NCBI RefSeq assembly: GCF_900112935.1
Contig: NZ_FONM01000004.1
Span: forward strand, 62,001-126,000
Direction: 5' to 3'
DNA from: Trichococcus pasteurii
GTDB lineage: Bacteria > Bacillota > Bacilli > Lactobacillales > Aerococcaceae
Length of the DNA: 64,000 bases
Position numbers and translations under genes: made by a program
In this document: one piece after another, positions 16,896 through 26,000 of the stretch
How the letters are laid out: every line of letters begins with the position of its first letter
Numbering within the stretch: the stretch's first letter is position 1
The notes under the pieces: model-generated
Databases searched by the model: none
What the model was told of the DNA's origin: nothing
What the model saw: only the letters and a program-made list of their open reading frames with translations

Positions 16896-18150
16896 TCAGG
16901 CAAACGCTTTGTTCAAGATGTTGATGCTGGCATTGATGTCCCGATCGTGATGGGTTCCGCAATATGGGCAGACGAAGGCACGGATATGCAGTGGTTTCTT
17001 TCCCGTATTTTCACCACAAGCGGAACAGATTTGACTGGTGTATTGTGGAGTGACCAGAATCAATTCTTTGCCGTACCAATCGCATTTGTAGGTCAGCATG
17101 GACTTGATTTTCGCCCAAGCAGAGTCAGCGATCGAACGTGAAAGATGATGATTCTGCAGAAGATTCTTGGTTTTCAAATCTTCCATGACGATGGTGTCAA
17201 AGCCTTTGACTAGTTTGGTTGTGTACTGCTGCAGGTAGTTTTCGCGTTGGTTGGCAATTTTTTTGTTGATGCGCGCTACTTGCTGCTTTGCTTTCTGAAC
17301 ATTCTTGAAATCCGAAAGTTCGAGTTCGACGCCGGCTTTCCGGGCCTCTTCCATTTTTGTTTTGGCCTGCAAACGACGACGCGCAAGCTTGCGTTCCCAG
17401 ATGCGCCGCTTTTTGGCCATGGCGCGTTCAAATTGTTTGTTTTTGAGTTTGTATCCGTCGGATTGGCTGACCAAATCCGTTAAGCCTAAGTCCAGACCTA
17501 CTTGTTTGCCGGTTTTAGCCCATGCGTTCGGTTCGTATTCGACTTGAATCGTCGCGGAATAAACACCCGTCGGTTCTTTTCGGATCACGGCACTCTTGAT
17601 TTTGCCCTGAATGCGTTCCAAGCCGTAGGCTTTCACCAAGCCTAGTTTAGGCAGCTTGATCCAGTGGTTGTCCACCACTTGGATATTGTTGTTGATGCCC
17701 TTTGACTTGTAGCTGTTGTGTGGCCGTTTGCGGCTTTCGAAATTAGGGCGATTATTTTGACCCGTGAAAAACCGTTGATAGGCTTGATCCAGATCGGCAA
17801 TGGCATACTCCAAGCAAGTGCTTTCGGCTAGTTTCAAAAACGGGAATTCCAATTTCAACCCTTTTAGGCAGTATATCATTGCGAATTTCCCGAGATACTT
17901 GCCGCCGTTCCCGTACCGCGCCTGCTGCATGGCCAACATTTGATTTTTGACGAAGCGGCGGAGATTGAGATTGATGTCAATCTGATCCTTCTGGTTTATG
18001 GAAGGTTTCAGTTTGATTTTGATGCCTTTCAGTTTCATATCAACACCTCCACCTAGATTATACTGCTGCCAAATGTGTATGTAAATTTTGGCTCAAAGAG
18101 CCAATGGGCTTACATCCCGGTTCTGAAGAACCGAGTTTTTCGCCCAATTA
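16735..18150 (-). mobile_element. Solo-tnpB (IS200/IS605, IS1341-type) element, approximate limits
   Basis: A tnpB gene without a tnpA transposase, with hairpin-rich noncoding ends: GCTCTGGTCATTTATGACC on the right, and TTGGCTC-TTT-GAGCCAA plus CGGTTCT-TCAG-AACCG on the left (18091-18136). Such elements insert without target duplication, so limits are approximate. The left end abuts palindromic array B. Confidence 0.6.
16896..18038 (-). CDS. tnpB: TnpB RNA-guided nuclease (IS605 OrfB family)
   Basis: A 380-aa protein, the normal length for TnpB. The RuvC-like triad is intact: Asp in VGLDLGLTDLV, Glu in IVMEDLKTKNLL, and Asp in HDRDINASINIL. A zinc finger with CSACG and CPYCG lies between the last two. 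A basic N-terminal recognition domain carries the family motif LKLAESTCLEYAIADLDQAYQRFF. A strong GGAGGTG site precedes the ATG. TnpB family members cut DNA guided by an omega-RNA; this copy looks functional. Confidence 0.93.
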   Translation of the reverse strand: MKLKGIKIKLKPSINQKDQIDINLNLRRFVKNQMLAMQQARYGNGGKYLGKFAMIYCLKGLKLEFPFLKLAESTCLEYAIADLDQAYQRFFTGQNNRPNFESRKRPHNSYKSKGINNNIQVVDNHWIKLPKLGLVKAYGLERIQGKIKSAVIRKEPTGVYSATIQVEYEPNAWAKTGKQVGLDLGLTDLVSQSDGYKLKNKQFERAMAKKRRIWERKLARRRLQAKTKMEEARKAGVELELSDFKNVQKAKQQVARINKKIANQRENYLQQYTTKLVKGFDTIVMEDLKTKNLLQNHHLSRSIADSAWAKIKSMLTYKCDWYGKELILVTPQYTSQICSACGENTGKKPLHIRAFVCPYCGTHHDRDINASINILNKAFA

Positions 18151-18216
18151 TCAGAAAGAGCAAAAATGTTCGAAGGGCATCAATCGGAGATCTGGATATG
18201 GATGTTGGCCTTTGCG

Positions 18217-18352
18217 TTTGTCGGATATAGCTGGTTTATCCGACAAACTGATGCAGATTTTTGGTCAAATAGTCGAATGCAGCAGGACATTCGACTATTT
18301 GACCACCCCGACAGCGCAAAATTGCCGAATGCAAGCCAACTATTCGACAATT
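18217..18352. repeat. Palindromic array B (three units, ~52-bp period)
   Basis: Three hairpins: 18217-18247 (TTTGTCGGATA/TATCCGACAAA, 11 bp perfect), 18263-18304 (GGTCAAATAGTCGAATG/CATTCGACTATTTGACC, 17 bp perfect, 8-nt loop) and 18319-18352 (AATTGCCGAAT/ATTCGACAATT, one mismatch). Their centres are 51.5 and 52 bp apart. Linkers contain CTGATGCA and CGACAGCGCA, like those of arrays A and C. Between 18151 and 18216 a degraded copy may exist. ORFs across this area are not credible. Confidence 0.85.
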
Positions 18353-18379
18353 TCAGCCCCCACCCACCCTCAAACAAAC

Positions 18380-18424
18380 AAAAACCGCCCAACCAGCAAC
18401 ACACAGTTGCTGGCCGGGTGGTTC
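18380..18424 (-). terminator. Terminator of the ppdK operon
   Basis: On the minus strand AACCACCCGGCCAGCAAC and GTTGCTGGTTGGGCGGTT form a stem, followed by TTTTTGTTTGTTTG. Confidence 0.8.
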
Positions 18425-18435
18425 AGATTATTTCA

Positions 18436-21111
18436 TCAGTTGCTGCCGGTCAGCAAGGCGGAAGCCTTCTGAACAGGCATTTTTGCTCTGTTTTCTTTGA
18501 TCGCGACCTGTGCGGAAGCCAAGCGGGCGATCGGTACGCGGTATGGAGAGCAGGAAACGTAATCCAAGCCAACACTCGAGAAGAAGGCGATGGATTCCGG
18601 ATCGCCGCCGTGTTCGCCGCAGACGCCCAGCACCAAGCCGGGGTTGGTTTCGCGGCCCAATTTGGCGGACAATTTGACCAGTTTGCCGATGCCTTTGACG
18701 TCCAATGAGTGGAACGGATTCGGCTTCAGCAAGCCTTTGTCTTCGTACTCCTGCAGGAACTTACCTGCATCGTCGCGAGAGAAGCCGAAGCCCATCTGCG
18801 TCATGTCGTTCGTGCCGAAGCTGAAGAAGTCGGCTTCCAGCGCGATTTCGTCGGAAGTGACGGCAGCGCGCGGGATTTCGATCATCGTTCCGATCAGGTA
18901 AGGGATGGTCACTGCTTTTTCAGCGAAGACTTCTTCGATCTCCGCAACGATTTCCGCTTTGACGTAGCGCAGCTCGTCGGCGTCGCAGACCAACGGGATC
19001 ATGATTTCCGGGGTGATTGTGCTGCCGGTTTCTTCGGCCGCAATGATGGCGCCTTCGATGATGGCGCGCGCCTGCATCCGGTAGATTTCCGGGTAAGTGA
19101 CGGCCAAGCGGCAGCCGCGGTGGCCAAGCATCGGGTTGACTTCATGCAAGGAATCGATGTGCGCCTCAAGCCCAGCCAAACTGCTTCCCATCGCTTCCGC
19201 CAGGGCAACTTTGTCCGCATCCGCTGTCGGCAGGAATTCATGCAACGGCGGGTCCAGCAGGCGGACGGTCATCGGGCGATCCTGCAGCAGGGCGAACATT
19301 TCCTGGAAATCCTGGCGCTGCATTCCCAACAGTTCAGCCAAGTATTTTTTGCGTTCGTCCAACGTGCGGGAAAGGATCATCTGGCGGACAACCGGGATCC
19401 GATCTTTATGGAAGAACATGTGCTCGGTCCGGCACAGGCCGACGCCTTCCGCGCCCAGGGACAATGCCTGTTTGACGTCGGTCGGGGAGTCCGCATTGGC
19501 TTTGACTTGCAGGACTTTCATTTCGTTGACCCAGTCCATGAAGGTGCTGAATTTGCCGCCCAAAGTCGGGTTCTGCTTGGCGATGGTGCCGGCGTAGACT
19601 CTTCCGGAGGCGCCGTCGATCGACAGCAAGTCGCCTTGATGCAGGGTGACATCATCGATGACGACGGTTTTGTTTTCCTCGTCGATGACCGCTGCCGTGC
19701 AGCCGGCCACACAGCATTTGCCCAAACCGCGGGCGACGACTGCCGCGTGGGAAGTCATACCGCCGCGCGCCGTCAGGATGCCTTCGGAACTCATCATGCC
19801 CGCCAGATCCTCAGGGGATGTTTCGCGGCGGACCAGGATGACCGGCAGACCGTCCTTTTGGGCCGCTTCGGCATCGGCCGTGGAGAAGAAGATATGACCG
19901 GACGCCGCTCCGGGTGAAGCGCCAAGCCCTGTCGCCAACAAGGCCGCTTCATCCAAAGCTTTCGTGTCGAAAGTAGGGTGGAGCAACTGGTCCAGCTGGC
20001 CGGTCTCGATGCGCATCACGGCTTCCTCTTTCGTGATCAGGCCTTCGTCGGCCAAATCCACGGCCACTGCGACGGCTGCGGCTGCCGTGCGTTTCCCGTT
20101 GCGGGTCTGCAGCAGGTACAGTTTGCCTTTTTCGATCGTGAATTCGATATCCTGCATATCGGCGTAGTGGTCCTCCAGTTTTTCGGCGATGGCCTTGAAT
20201 TCGTTGTAGACGGCGGGCATCACTTCCTCCAGCGTGTCGATGTCCAATGGGGTGCGGATGCCGGCCACGACATCTTCGCCTTGCGCATTCATCAGGAATT
20301 CACCGAACAGTTTCTTCTCGCCGGTCGCCGGATTGCGCGTGAAGGCCACGCCGGTTCCCGAATCGTTGCCGCGGTTCCCGAAGACCATGCTCTGGACGGT
20401 GACGGCTGTTCCGAGGTTATGCGAAATGTTGTGGATTTCGCGGTAAAGGACAGCCCTTTCATTGTTCCACGAAGAGAAGACGGCTTGGACGGCTTGATGC
20501 AATTGTTCCAACGGTTCCTGCGGGAAAGTTTCACCGGTTTCGCGTTGGTAAACAGCCTTGTACTGGGCGACCAGATCGGTCAGGTCTTCCAGAGTCAATT
20601 GGTTGTCGAACTCGTAACCGTTCTCATTTTTGACTGTATCCAGAATCGCTTCGAAATGGATGCGCGGAACGGACTTCACGACATCGGCGAACATCTGGAT
20701 GAAACGGCGGTAGCTGTCGAAAGCGAAAGTCGGGTTCTGCGTCTGTTCGGCCAGGCCGGCGACTGAAGCGTCGTTCAGCCCGAGGTTCAGGATCGTGTCC
20801 ATCATGCCGGGCATCGAGAAGGCGGCGCCGGAACGGACCGACACCAGCAACGGGTTGGCAGGGTCATGGAACGATTTCCCGACCGCGTTTTCCAGGTCGA
20901 CGAGGGCGGAATCGATCTGCTGGTGGAGCGCAGGCCAAAGTGTCCGTCCTTCATCGAAGTAATGGATGCAGGATTCCGTCGTGATCGTGAATCCTGGAGG
21001 GATGGGCAGGCCGAGATTGGTCATCTCGGCGAGGTTGGCGCCTTTGCCTCCCAACAACATCTTTTGTTCTTTCTTTCCTTCTGAAAAACGGTAAACCCAT
21101 TGCTTCGTCAT
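18436..21111 (-). CDS. ppdK: Pyruvate, phosphate dikinase
   Basis: An 891-aa enzyme that interconverts pyruvate + ATP + Pi and phosphoenolpyruvate + AMP + PPi; full family length. The N-terminal ATP-grasp part begins KQWVYRFSEGKKEQKMLLGGKGANLAEM. The central swivel domain has the catalytic His in GGMTSHAAVVARGLGKCCVAG, with the preceding Thr that the regulatory protein modifies. The C-terminal PEP/pyruvate barrel contains FGTNDMTQM and GVCGEHGGDP. AAGGAGG precedes the ATG. It is last in the ccpN-regulator-ppdK operon, so its expression and activity are both controlled by its neighbours, consistent with a switch between glycolysis and gluconeogenesis. Confidence 0.97.
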   Translation of the reverse strand: MTKQWVYRFSEGKKEQKMLLGGKGANLAEMTNLGLPIPPGFTITTESCIHYFDEGRTLWPALHQQIDSALVDLENAVGKSFHDPANPLLVSVRSGAAFSMPGMMDTILNLGLNDASVAGLAEQTQNPTFAFDSYRRFIQMFADVVKSVPRIHFEAILDTVKNENGYEFDNQLTLEDLTDLVAQYKAVYQRETGETFPQEPLEQLHQAVQAVFSSWNNERAVLYREIHNISHNLGTAVTVQSMVFGNRGNDSGTGVAFTRNPATGEKKLFGEFLMNAQGEDVVAGIRTPLDIDTLEEVMPAVYNEFKAIAEKLEDHYADMQDIEFTIEKGKLYLLQTRNGKRTAAAAVAVAVDLADEGLITKEEAVMRIETGQLDQLLHPTFDTKALDEAALLATGLGASPGAASGHIFFSTADAEAAQKDGLPVILVRRETSPEDLAGMMSSEGILTARGGMTSHAAVVARGLGKCCVAGCTAAVIDEENKTVVIDDVTLHQGDLLSIDGASGRVYAGTIAKQNPTLGGKFSTFMDWVNEMKVLQVKANADSPTDVKQALSLGAEGVGLCRTEHMFFHKDRIPVVRQMILSRTLDERKKYLAELLGMQRQDFQEMFALLQDRPMTVRLLDPPLHEFLPTADADKVALAEAMGSSLAGLEAHIDSLHEVNPMLGHRGCRLAVTYPEIYRMQARAIIEGAIIAAEETGSTITPEIMIPLVCDADELRYVKAEIVAEIEEVFAEKAVTIPYLIGTMIEIPRAAVTSDEIALEADFFSFGTNDMTQMGFGFSRDDAGKFLQEYEDKGLLKPNPFHSLDVKGIGKLVKLSAKLGRETNPGLVLGVCGEHGGDPESIAFFSSVGLDYVSCSPYRVPIARLASAQVAIKENRAKMPVQKASALLTGSN

Positions 21112-21141
21112 ATACTTTTCCTCCTTGTGAGTGTTTCTAGG

Positions 21142-21969
21142 TTATAGTTGTTTGCGGCTGATGTTCATGACATCCATATAGTGCAGGATGTGGTCGGCGG
21201 TTTCTTCGATCGCTTTGTTCGAAACATCGACGATTTCGCAGCCGATCTGTTTCATGATCTTGTCTGCATATTCGAGTTCCTCGAGGATGCGCTCCATGCC
21301 GGCGTAGCTGGCGGATGGCGGCAGTCCCAACGTTTTCAGGCGCTCTTTGCGGACTTCATTGAGTTTTTTCGGCGAATTCACAAGGCCGATGATCCGCTCC
21401 GGCGCGATCGTGAAGATTTCTTTCGGCGGCTTCGATTCCGGAAAGAGCGGGATGTTCGCGACTTTCACGTTTTTGTTCGCCAGGTAGATCGACAGCGGCG
21501 TTTTGGATGTGCGGGACACGCCGACCAGCACGATGTCCGCCTTTTCGATGCCGCGCGGATCGCGGCCGTCGTCGTATTTGACGGAAAACTCGATGGCCTC
21601 GACGCGGTTGAAATAGTCCTCGTTGAGCTGCCGGTTCATGCCCGGTTTCTCCTTGGCCGGCAACTGGAACAGTTGCCCCAAACCGGTCAGGATCGGACTG
21701 TAGATGTCGACTCCGATCAGCTTGGCTTGTTCGATCCGCTCCTTCATGTAATCGGCCATTTCCTTTTTCACGAAGGTGTAGAAGATCATCGCCTTCCTGT
21801 CGTCGGCCGCTTTTGCGCAGATCTCCTCGATCTCCTCGGTCGTCTGCACATAGGAATATTTCTTCAGTTGGTAATTTTCCGTCTCGAATTGGTAGAGGGC
21901 GGAACGGATCACCACGTCGGCTGTCTCGCCGACGGAATCGGATACTAAGTAAATCGCGTAAAGGTCCAT
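21142..21969 (-). CDS. PPDK regulatory protein (bifunctional kinase/pyrophosphorylase, DUF299)
   Basis: A 275-aa DUF299 protein (YqfL/PSRP type) that inactivates PPDK by ADP-dependent threonine phosphorylation and reactivates it by Pi-dependent dephosphorylation. It begins MDLYAIYLVSDSVGETADVV. The P-loop-like VGVSRTSKTPLSIYLANK lies near residues 147-164. The ATG at 21969 fits family length; a GTG two codons upstream (21975) is closer to GGAGG and could be used instead. It stands between ccpN and ppdK, its direct target. Confidence 0.92.
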   Translation of the reverse strand: MDLYAIYLVSDSVGETADVVIRSALYQFETENYQLKKYSYVQTTEEIEEICAKAADDRKAMIFYTFVKKEMADYMKERIEQAKLIGVDIYSPILTGLGQLFQLPAKEKPGMNRQLNEDYFNRVEAIEFSVKYDDGRDPRGIEKADIVLVGVSRTSKTPLSIYLANKNVKVANIPLFPESKPPKEIFTIAPERIIGLVNSPKKLNEVRKERLKTLGLPPSASYAGMERILEELEYADKIMKQIGCEIVDVSNKAIEETADHILHYMDVMNISRKQL

Positions 21970-21984
21970 TTGCACACTATCCTC

Positions 21985-22620
21985 CTAAAGGTCTTTGTTG
22001 AATATATCGAGCAACAATCTGCTGGCGGTCGATTTCGAAAATTTTCCGATGACCTCTTTTTTGCCGGTCTCTTCATACACGGAACGGGAAAGGACCGGTA
22101 AACTGTCGACGCGATGGGTGACGAGCAGTTTCGTGGCATCGACAACGAGTGTGTCGCTGAAGACGGTATACAGATTCGGCATCTTCGTCATCACCATTCC
22201 GACCGGGATGGCGTTCAGATCGGAGTCGCCCAGAGCGCTCTTGAGCAGATCCTTGCGGGAAACGATCCCCAGTATTTCCCGGTTGTCGGTGACGTAAAGG
22301 GAACCGCAATCCTCCAGGAAAAGCTGGATGATGGCATCCTGGATGCTCGTTTCTTTGGTGAGGTTGACCGAGATGGCCATCACCTTCTCGACTTTTTGTT
22401 TGGCGATCTGTTCGACCAGCACGGAGTTGGTGTGTTCCTCGTTGATCAGATAACCGACTTTCGGTTTGGCCTGAAGGATGCCGCTCATCGTCAGCAGCGA
22501 AAAGTCAGGGCGCAGCGTTGCCCGCGCAAATCCCAGTATGGAGGCAATCTTTTCACCGGAAATCGGCTGCTGTTTCTTGACGATTTCGATGATCTGTTTT
22601 TGCCTATCGGTGAGTTCCAT
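21985..22620 (-). CDS. ccpN: Transcriptional repressor CcpN (HTH plus two CBS domains)
   Basis: A 211-aa protein. An N-terminal winged helix (residues 1-60, DRQKQIIEIVKKQQPISGEKIASILGFARATLRPDFSLLT) is followed by paired CBS domains (about 80-205) with DNREILGIVSRKDLLK and THRVDSLPVL. In Bacillus subtilis CcpN represses gluconeogenic genes by sensing ATP/ADP, and it is linked to the gene of the PPDK regulator homologue. Here it leads an operon with that regulator and ppdK, so ppdK is a likely target. AATTGAGGTGG precedes the ATG. Confidence 0.92.
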   Translation of the reverse strand: MELTDRQKQIIEIVKKQQPISGEKIASILGFARATLRPDFSLLTMSGILQAKPKVGYLINEEHTNSVLVEQIAKQKVEKVMAISVNLTKETSIQDAIIQLFLEDCGSLYVTDNREILGIVSRKDLLKSALGDSDLNAIPVGMVMTKMPNLYTVFSDTLVVDATKLLVTHRVDSLPVLSRSVYEETGKKEVIGKFSKSTASRLLLDIFNKDL

Positions 22621-22638
22621 TTTTCCACCTCAATTCTT

Positions 22639-22690
22639 AATGTGATGTGTTAATGAATATATAGTATGTCACATTGGGGGGCGTTGTCAA
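22639..22690 (-). promoter_or_regulatory. ccpN operon promoter with candidate CcpN box
   Basis: On the minus strand TTGACA (complement of 22685-22690), 18 bp, and TACTAT (complement of 22661-22666). TGTGACATACT (complement of 22663-22673) lies across the -10 and agrees with the CcpN box TRTGHYATAYW as I remember it for B. subtilis. AATGTGA (22639-22645) and TCACATT (22669-22675) form an inverted repeat around it. Autorepression is inferred. Confidence 0.55.
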
Positions 22691-22776
22691 CACAAAGTGA
22701 CATCTTTTTTCGCGGATAAGTATCGGGTGCCGTGAATGGCGGGGCCGATGTTACCGCAAATGGCGTTGCGGATGGC

Positions 22777-22913
22777 AAAATCGTCGAATGCAGGGGGAGC
22801 ATCCGATTATTTTGTGTCAGCGGAGGACGAGATTGTCGAATGTAGATGGGTATCCGACAATTTTGCATCAGCGGCGGGCGGAATTGTCGAATGTTGGATG
22901 GATATCCGACAAT
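22777..22913. repeat. Palindromic array C (three units, 51.5-bp spacing)
   Basis: Three imperfect palindromes sit at 22777-22813, 22832-22861 and 22883-22913. Units two and three share ATTGTCGAAT and ATCCGACAAT arms. Centres are about 22795, 22846.5 and 22898. Read on the minus strand, the linkers contain CCGCTGATGCA and CCGCTGACACA, matching GCTGATGCA of array A. The stretch 22914-23060 also holds ACCGGCG-ACTCA-CGCCGGT and TGTCG-CAT-CCGACA hairpins, outside the period. The array lies between the divergent ccpN and helicase genes. Confidence 0.85.
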
Positions 22914-23094
22914 TTGATTGCTTAGCCGTCTGGAGCCCATTGAAACCCGTTGGATACCGGCGACTCACGCCGGTGCCGGCGGTTTTCCGGACATTCTGTC
23001 GCATCCGACAATCCAGGCGCCATTTTTGTAGCCTGATTGACACCGGTCTATGGTAAAATTATAAAGACTAAGCGAGCGAGGGTGTGGACCGTGA

Positions 23095-26000
23095 ATGGTA
23101 TCAGTGGGATACAATATGCAAGAAATCAAGGATATGACTTACAGTAATGCGACATTCAAGAAAGGGATGGAATTGTTTGAAAGCGGGGCGCTGCGGCAGT
23201 ATACAGCCAACAGTGCTGAGGATGCCTTTCGTGCGGAGATAAAAGGGACTAAACAGTACGAAGTAGAGGTCTATCTGGATGAATATGCAGAAATCGAGGA
23301 TTATTATTGCTCCTGCCCGGCCTTCGAAAGTTATCCGGGACCCTGCAAACATGTAGTTGCGTTCCTCTTGGCGATACTCAACGCTTCGTCGGATTACCGT
23401 GTTGATCGGAAATCTTTGAGCCAAAAAGCAGCAACGGGCAGCAAGACCAGCAGAGCGCCGAAGAATCGCTATGATGTCGAGCAGACGAACCGTTTGTTGG
23501 ATGTGCTTCAATTCGAATTGCTGGAGGAAAACGACCTCTTCGACAGAGTGCCGATCCAAGTGGAATATACACTGGTCATGTCCGATTTGCGCTATGGACA
23601 ACATTTCAGCCTGAAGATGCGGGTCGGCTCCGGGCAATTATATATGGTGAAGGATTGCGATTATGTCATCAAGGGCATTTTGGCCGGTAGGCAGCTTCCG
23701 TTCGGAAAAAAATTCACTTTTTCAGCGGACAAACATGAATTGTCCGAGGAGGATCGCGCGGTTTTTCTGTTTTTGAAACAAATCCTCGATGCCGGGGCGG
23801 CATCCGGCCGCGATTATCGGTCGAGTGAAGACCGCAAAGAGGTCACCGTGCCGGCGAGCATGGTGAAGGAATTGTTGGAAAAGCTGGCGAAGTGTCCGCT
23901 TGTCTACATCAAAACAAATCCTTATCAAACCCGAGGGAAAACGTTGATGCCCGATCAGATTGTGAAGGATTTTGACAAACTTCCGGTCAGTTTTTCGTTG
24001 AGTGAATTGCCGCAAGGTGGCCTTCTTTTTGAAGAAACAACAGAAACTTCAGCCGAGAACATTTTTTTCAACCAAGCGGATCTCTTCCTGCTTGACGGAA
24101 ATTTCTATTTTTTGAATACCAGCATGAATGAACGCTTGAACGGCATTTATGCAGCCATTTCCCAGTCCGGGCATAACGGCTTGCATATCCCGCCTGAATC
24201 CGCTGGTGATTTCTTGGCGATCGCTGTTCCGGCGTTGCAGAAGTTTGCGGCCATTTCGCTGGCGGATGCTGTGCAGTCGACCTACCAAAGTTTTCCGTTG
24301 CAGGCTGAGCTCTATCTGGATTGGAAACAGGATAAATTGATCACGGAATTATTTTTCAATTACGGGGAAACGAAGATTGATGCCGCAAAAGAAGGCGTGG
24401 CCCATAAAGATTTGGCTCCGGATACGGTCATCAGGGATCGGATTTCCGAAAGCATCTTGATCCAAACGTTCAGCGATTGTGCAAATGATGCGTTAAAGTT
24501 TGATGAATTGCTCTATCTGGATGATCTGGATCACATCATGTCCTTCCTTTACGAAGGCTTGGAAAAATTGGCCCCGCACTGTGAAATATTTACGACGGCG
24601 GCTGTCGAGAACCTGCTTTATCAACCGGTCCGGCCGCCGAAAGTTGCCATCGAGGTCAACAACCAGTCGCGGCTGTTGGACGTGACCTTCAGCACCGACG
24701 AAATCGACATCGAGGACCTGAAGCAAATGGTCAGGCAGATTGCGGCGAACAAGTCGTATCATCGTCTGTCCAACGGGAAGATCGTCAATCTGCACCAAAA
24801 GGAAATCAAGGAGCTGACCGATGCGGTCGTGCAGCTGGATGTGCCTTTGAAGGACCTAAAAGCGGAGATGTCCTTGCCGCTCTATAAAGCTTTCGGGGTC
24901 GATCCCGAGGCGGGGATCGTCCACCAGGATGAGGATTTCATGACGCTCATCAATCGGATGGAGAAGCCCGAAAAGATCGACTTCGACCTGCCCGGGGACT
25001 TGACTGCAACTTTGCGCCCTTACCAGGAAACAGGCTACAAATGGCTGAAGGGGCTGGATCATTACGGTTTCGGCGGGATTCTTGCGGACGACATGGGGCT
25101 CGGCAAAACGTTGCAGGTCATCAGTTTCATCGCCGGTTCGCTGGGTGAGGGCGACGGCAAACCCTATTTGGTCGTCTGTCCCTCCAGCGTGCTCTACAAT
25201 TGGCAAAAGGAATTCAAACAGTTTGCGCCCGGCATCCCGACGCAGCTCATCACCGGCAAAAAGAGCGAAAGAAGCGACTGCGTAACGACCGCGATCGCCG
25301 AAAACATCCCGGTCTGGATCACCTCCTATCCGCTGCTGCAGCGCGATGAGGATCTCTATGAAGGGCTGGCTTTTCGGACCGTCATCCTGGATGAAGCCCA
25401 GAGCGTCAAGAACGCCACCGCCAAGACGACGAAAGCCGCTTCCGCGCTCACTGCCAACAACAAGATCGCTTTGAGCGGAACGCCGATCGAAAATGCCTTG
25501 TCCGAACTGTACACCATCTTCAGCATCGCGCAGCCCGGTCTTTTCGGAACGCGGACGGATTTCAAGAAAATGGAACCGGCCCAGATCGCCAAAAAAGTCA
25601 AACCGTTCATCCTGCGCCGGCTGAAGGCGGACGTGCTGAAGGACCTGCCGCCGAAGATCGAATCGATTTCCTACATCGAAATGACCGAAAAACAGAAGAC
25701 CGTCTATTTGTCGCAGCTGCAGTTGATGCGCCAGGAAACAAAAGCGATGCTGGACGCGGATACGCTGAACGAGAACCGGATCAAGATCCTGGCAGGCCTG
25801 ACGCGCCTGCGCCAGATCTGCTGCGATCCGGCATTGGTCATGGCCGATTACAAGGGCGGTTCCGGCAAATTGGACAGGCTGATGGAGTATTTGGCCGAAG
25901 CCAAAGAGAACGGCAGACGCGTCGTGCTGTTCTCCCAGTTCACGCAGATGCTGGCCATCATCCGCAAAAAACTGGATGAAACGGGCGAGGCCTATTTCTA

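Noticed and set aside
18104-18708. Open frames of 122 and 180 codons across 18104-18708
   Set aside because: They cross palindromic array B and the ppdK terminator and run into the antisense of ppdK; no ribosome site or family resemblance.
22736-23056. 106-codon frame on the plus strand and 78-96-codon frames on the minus strand
   Set aside because: They only translate array C repeats and have no plausible start or composition.
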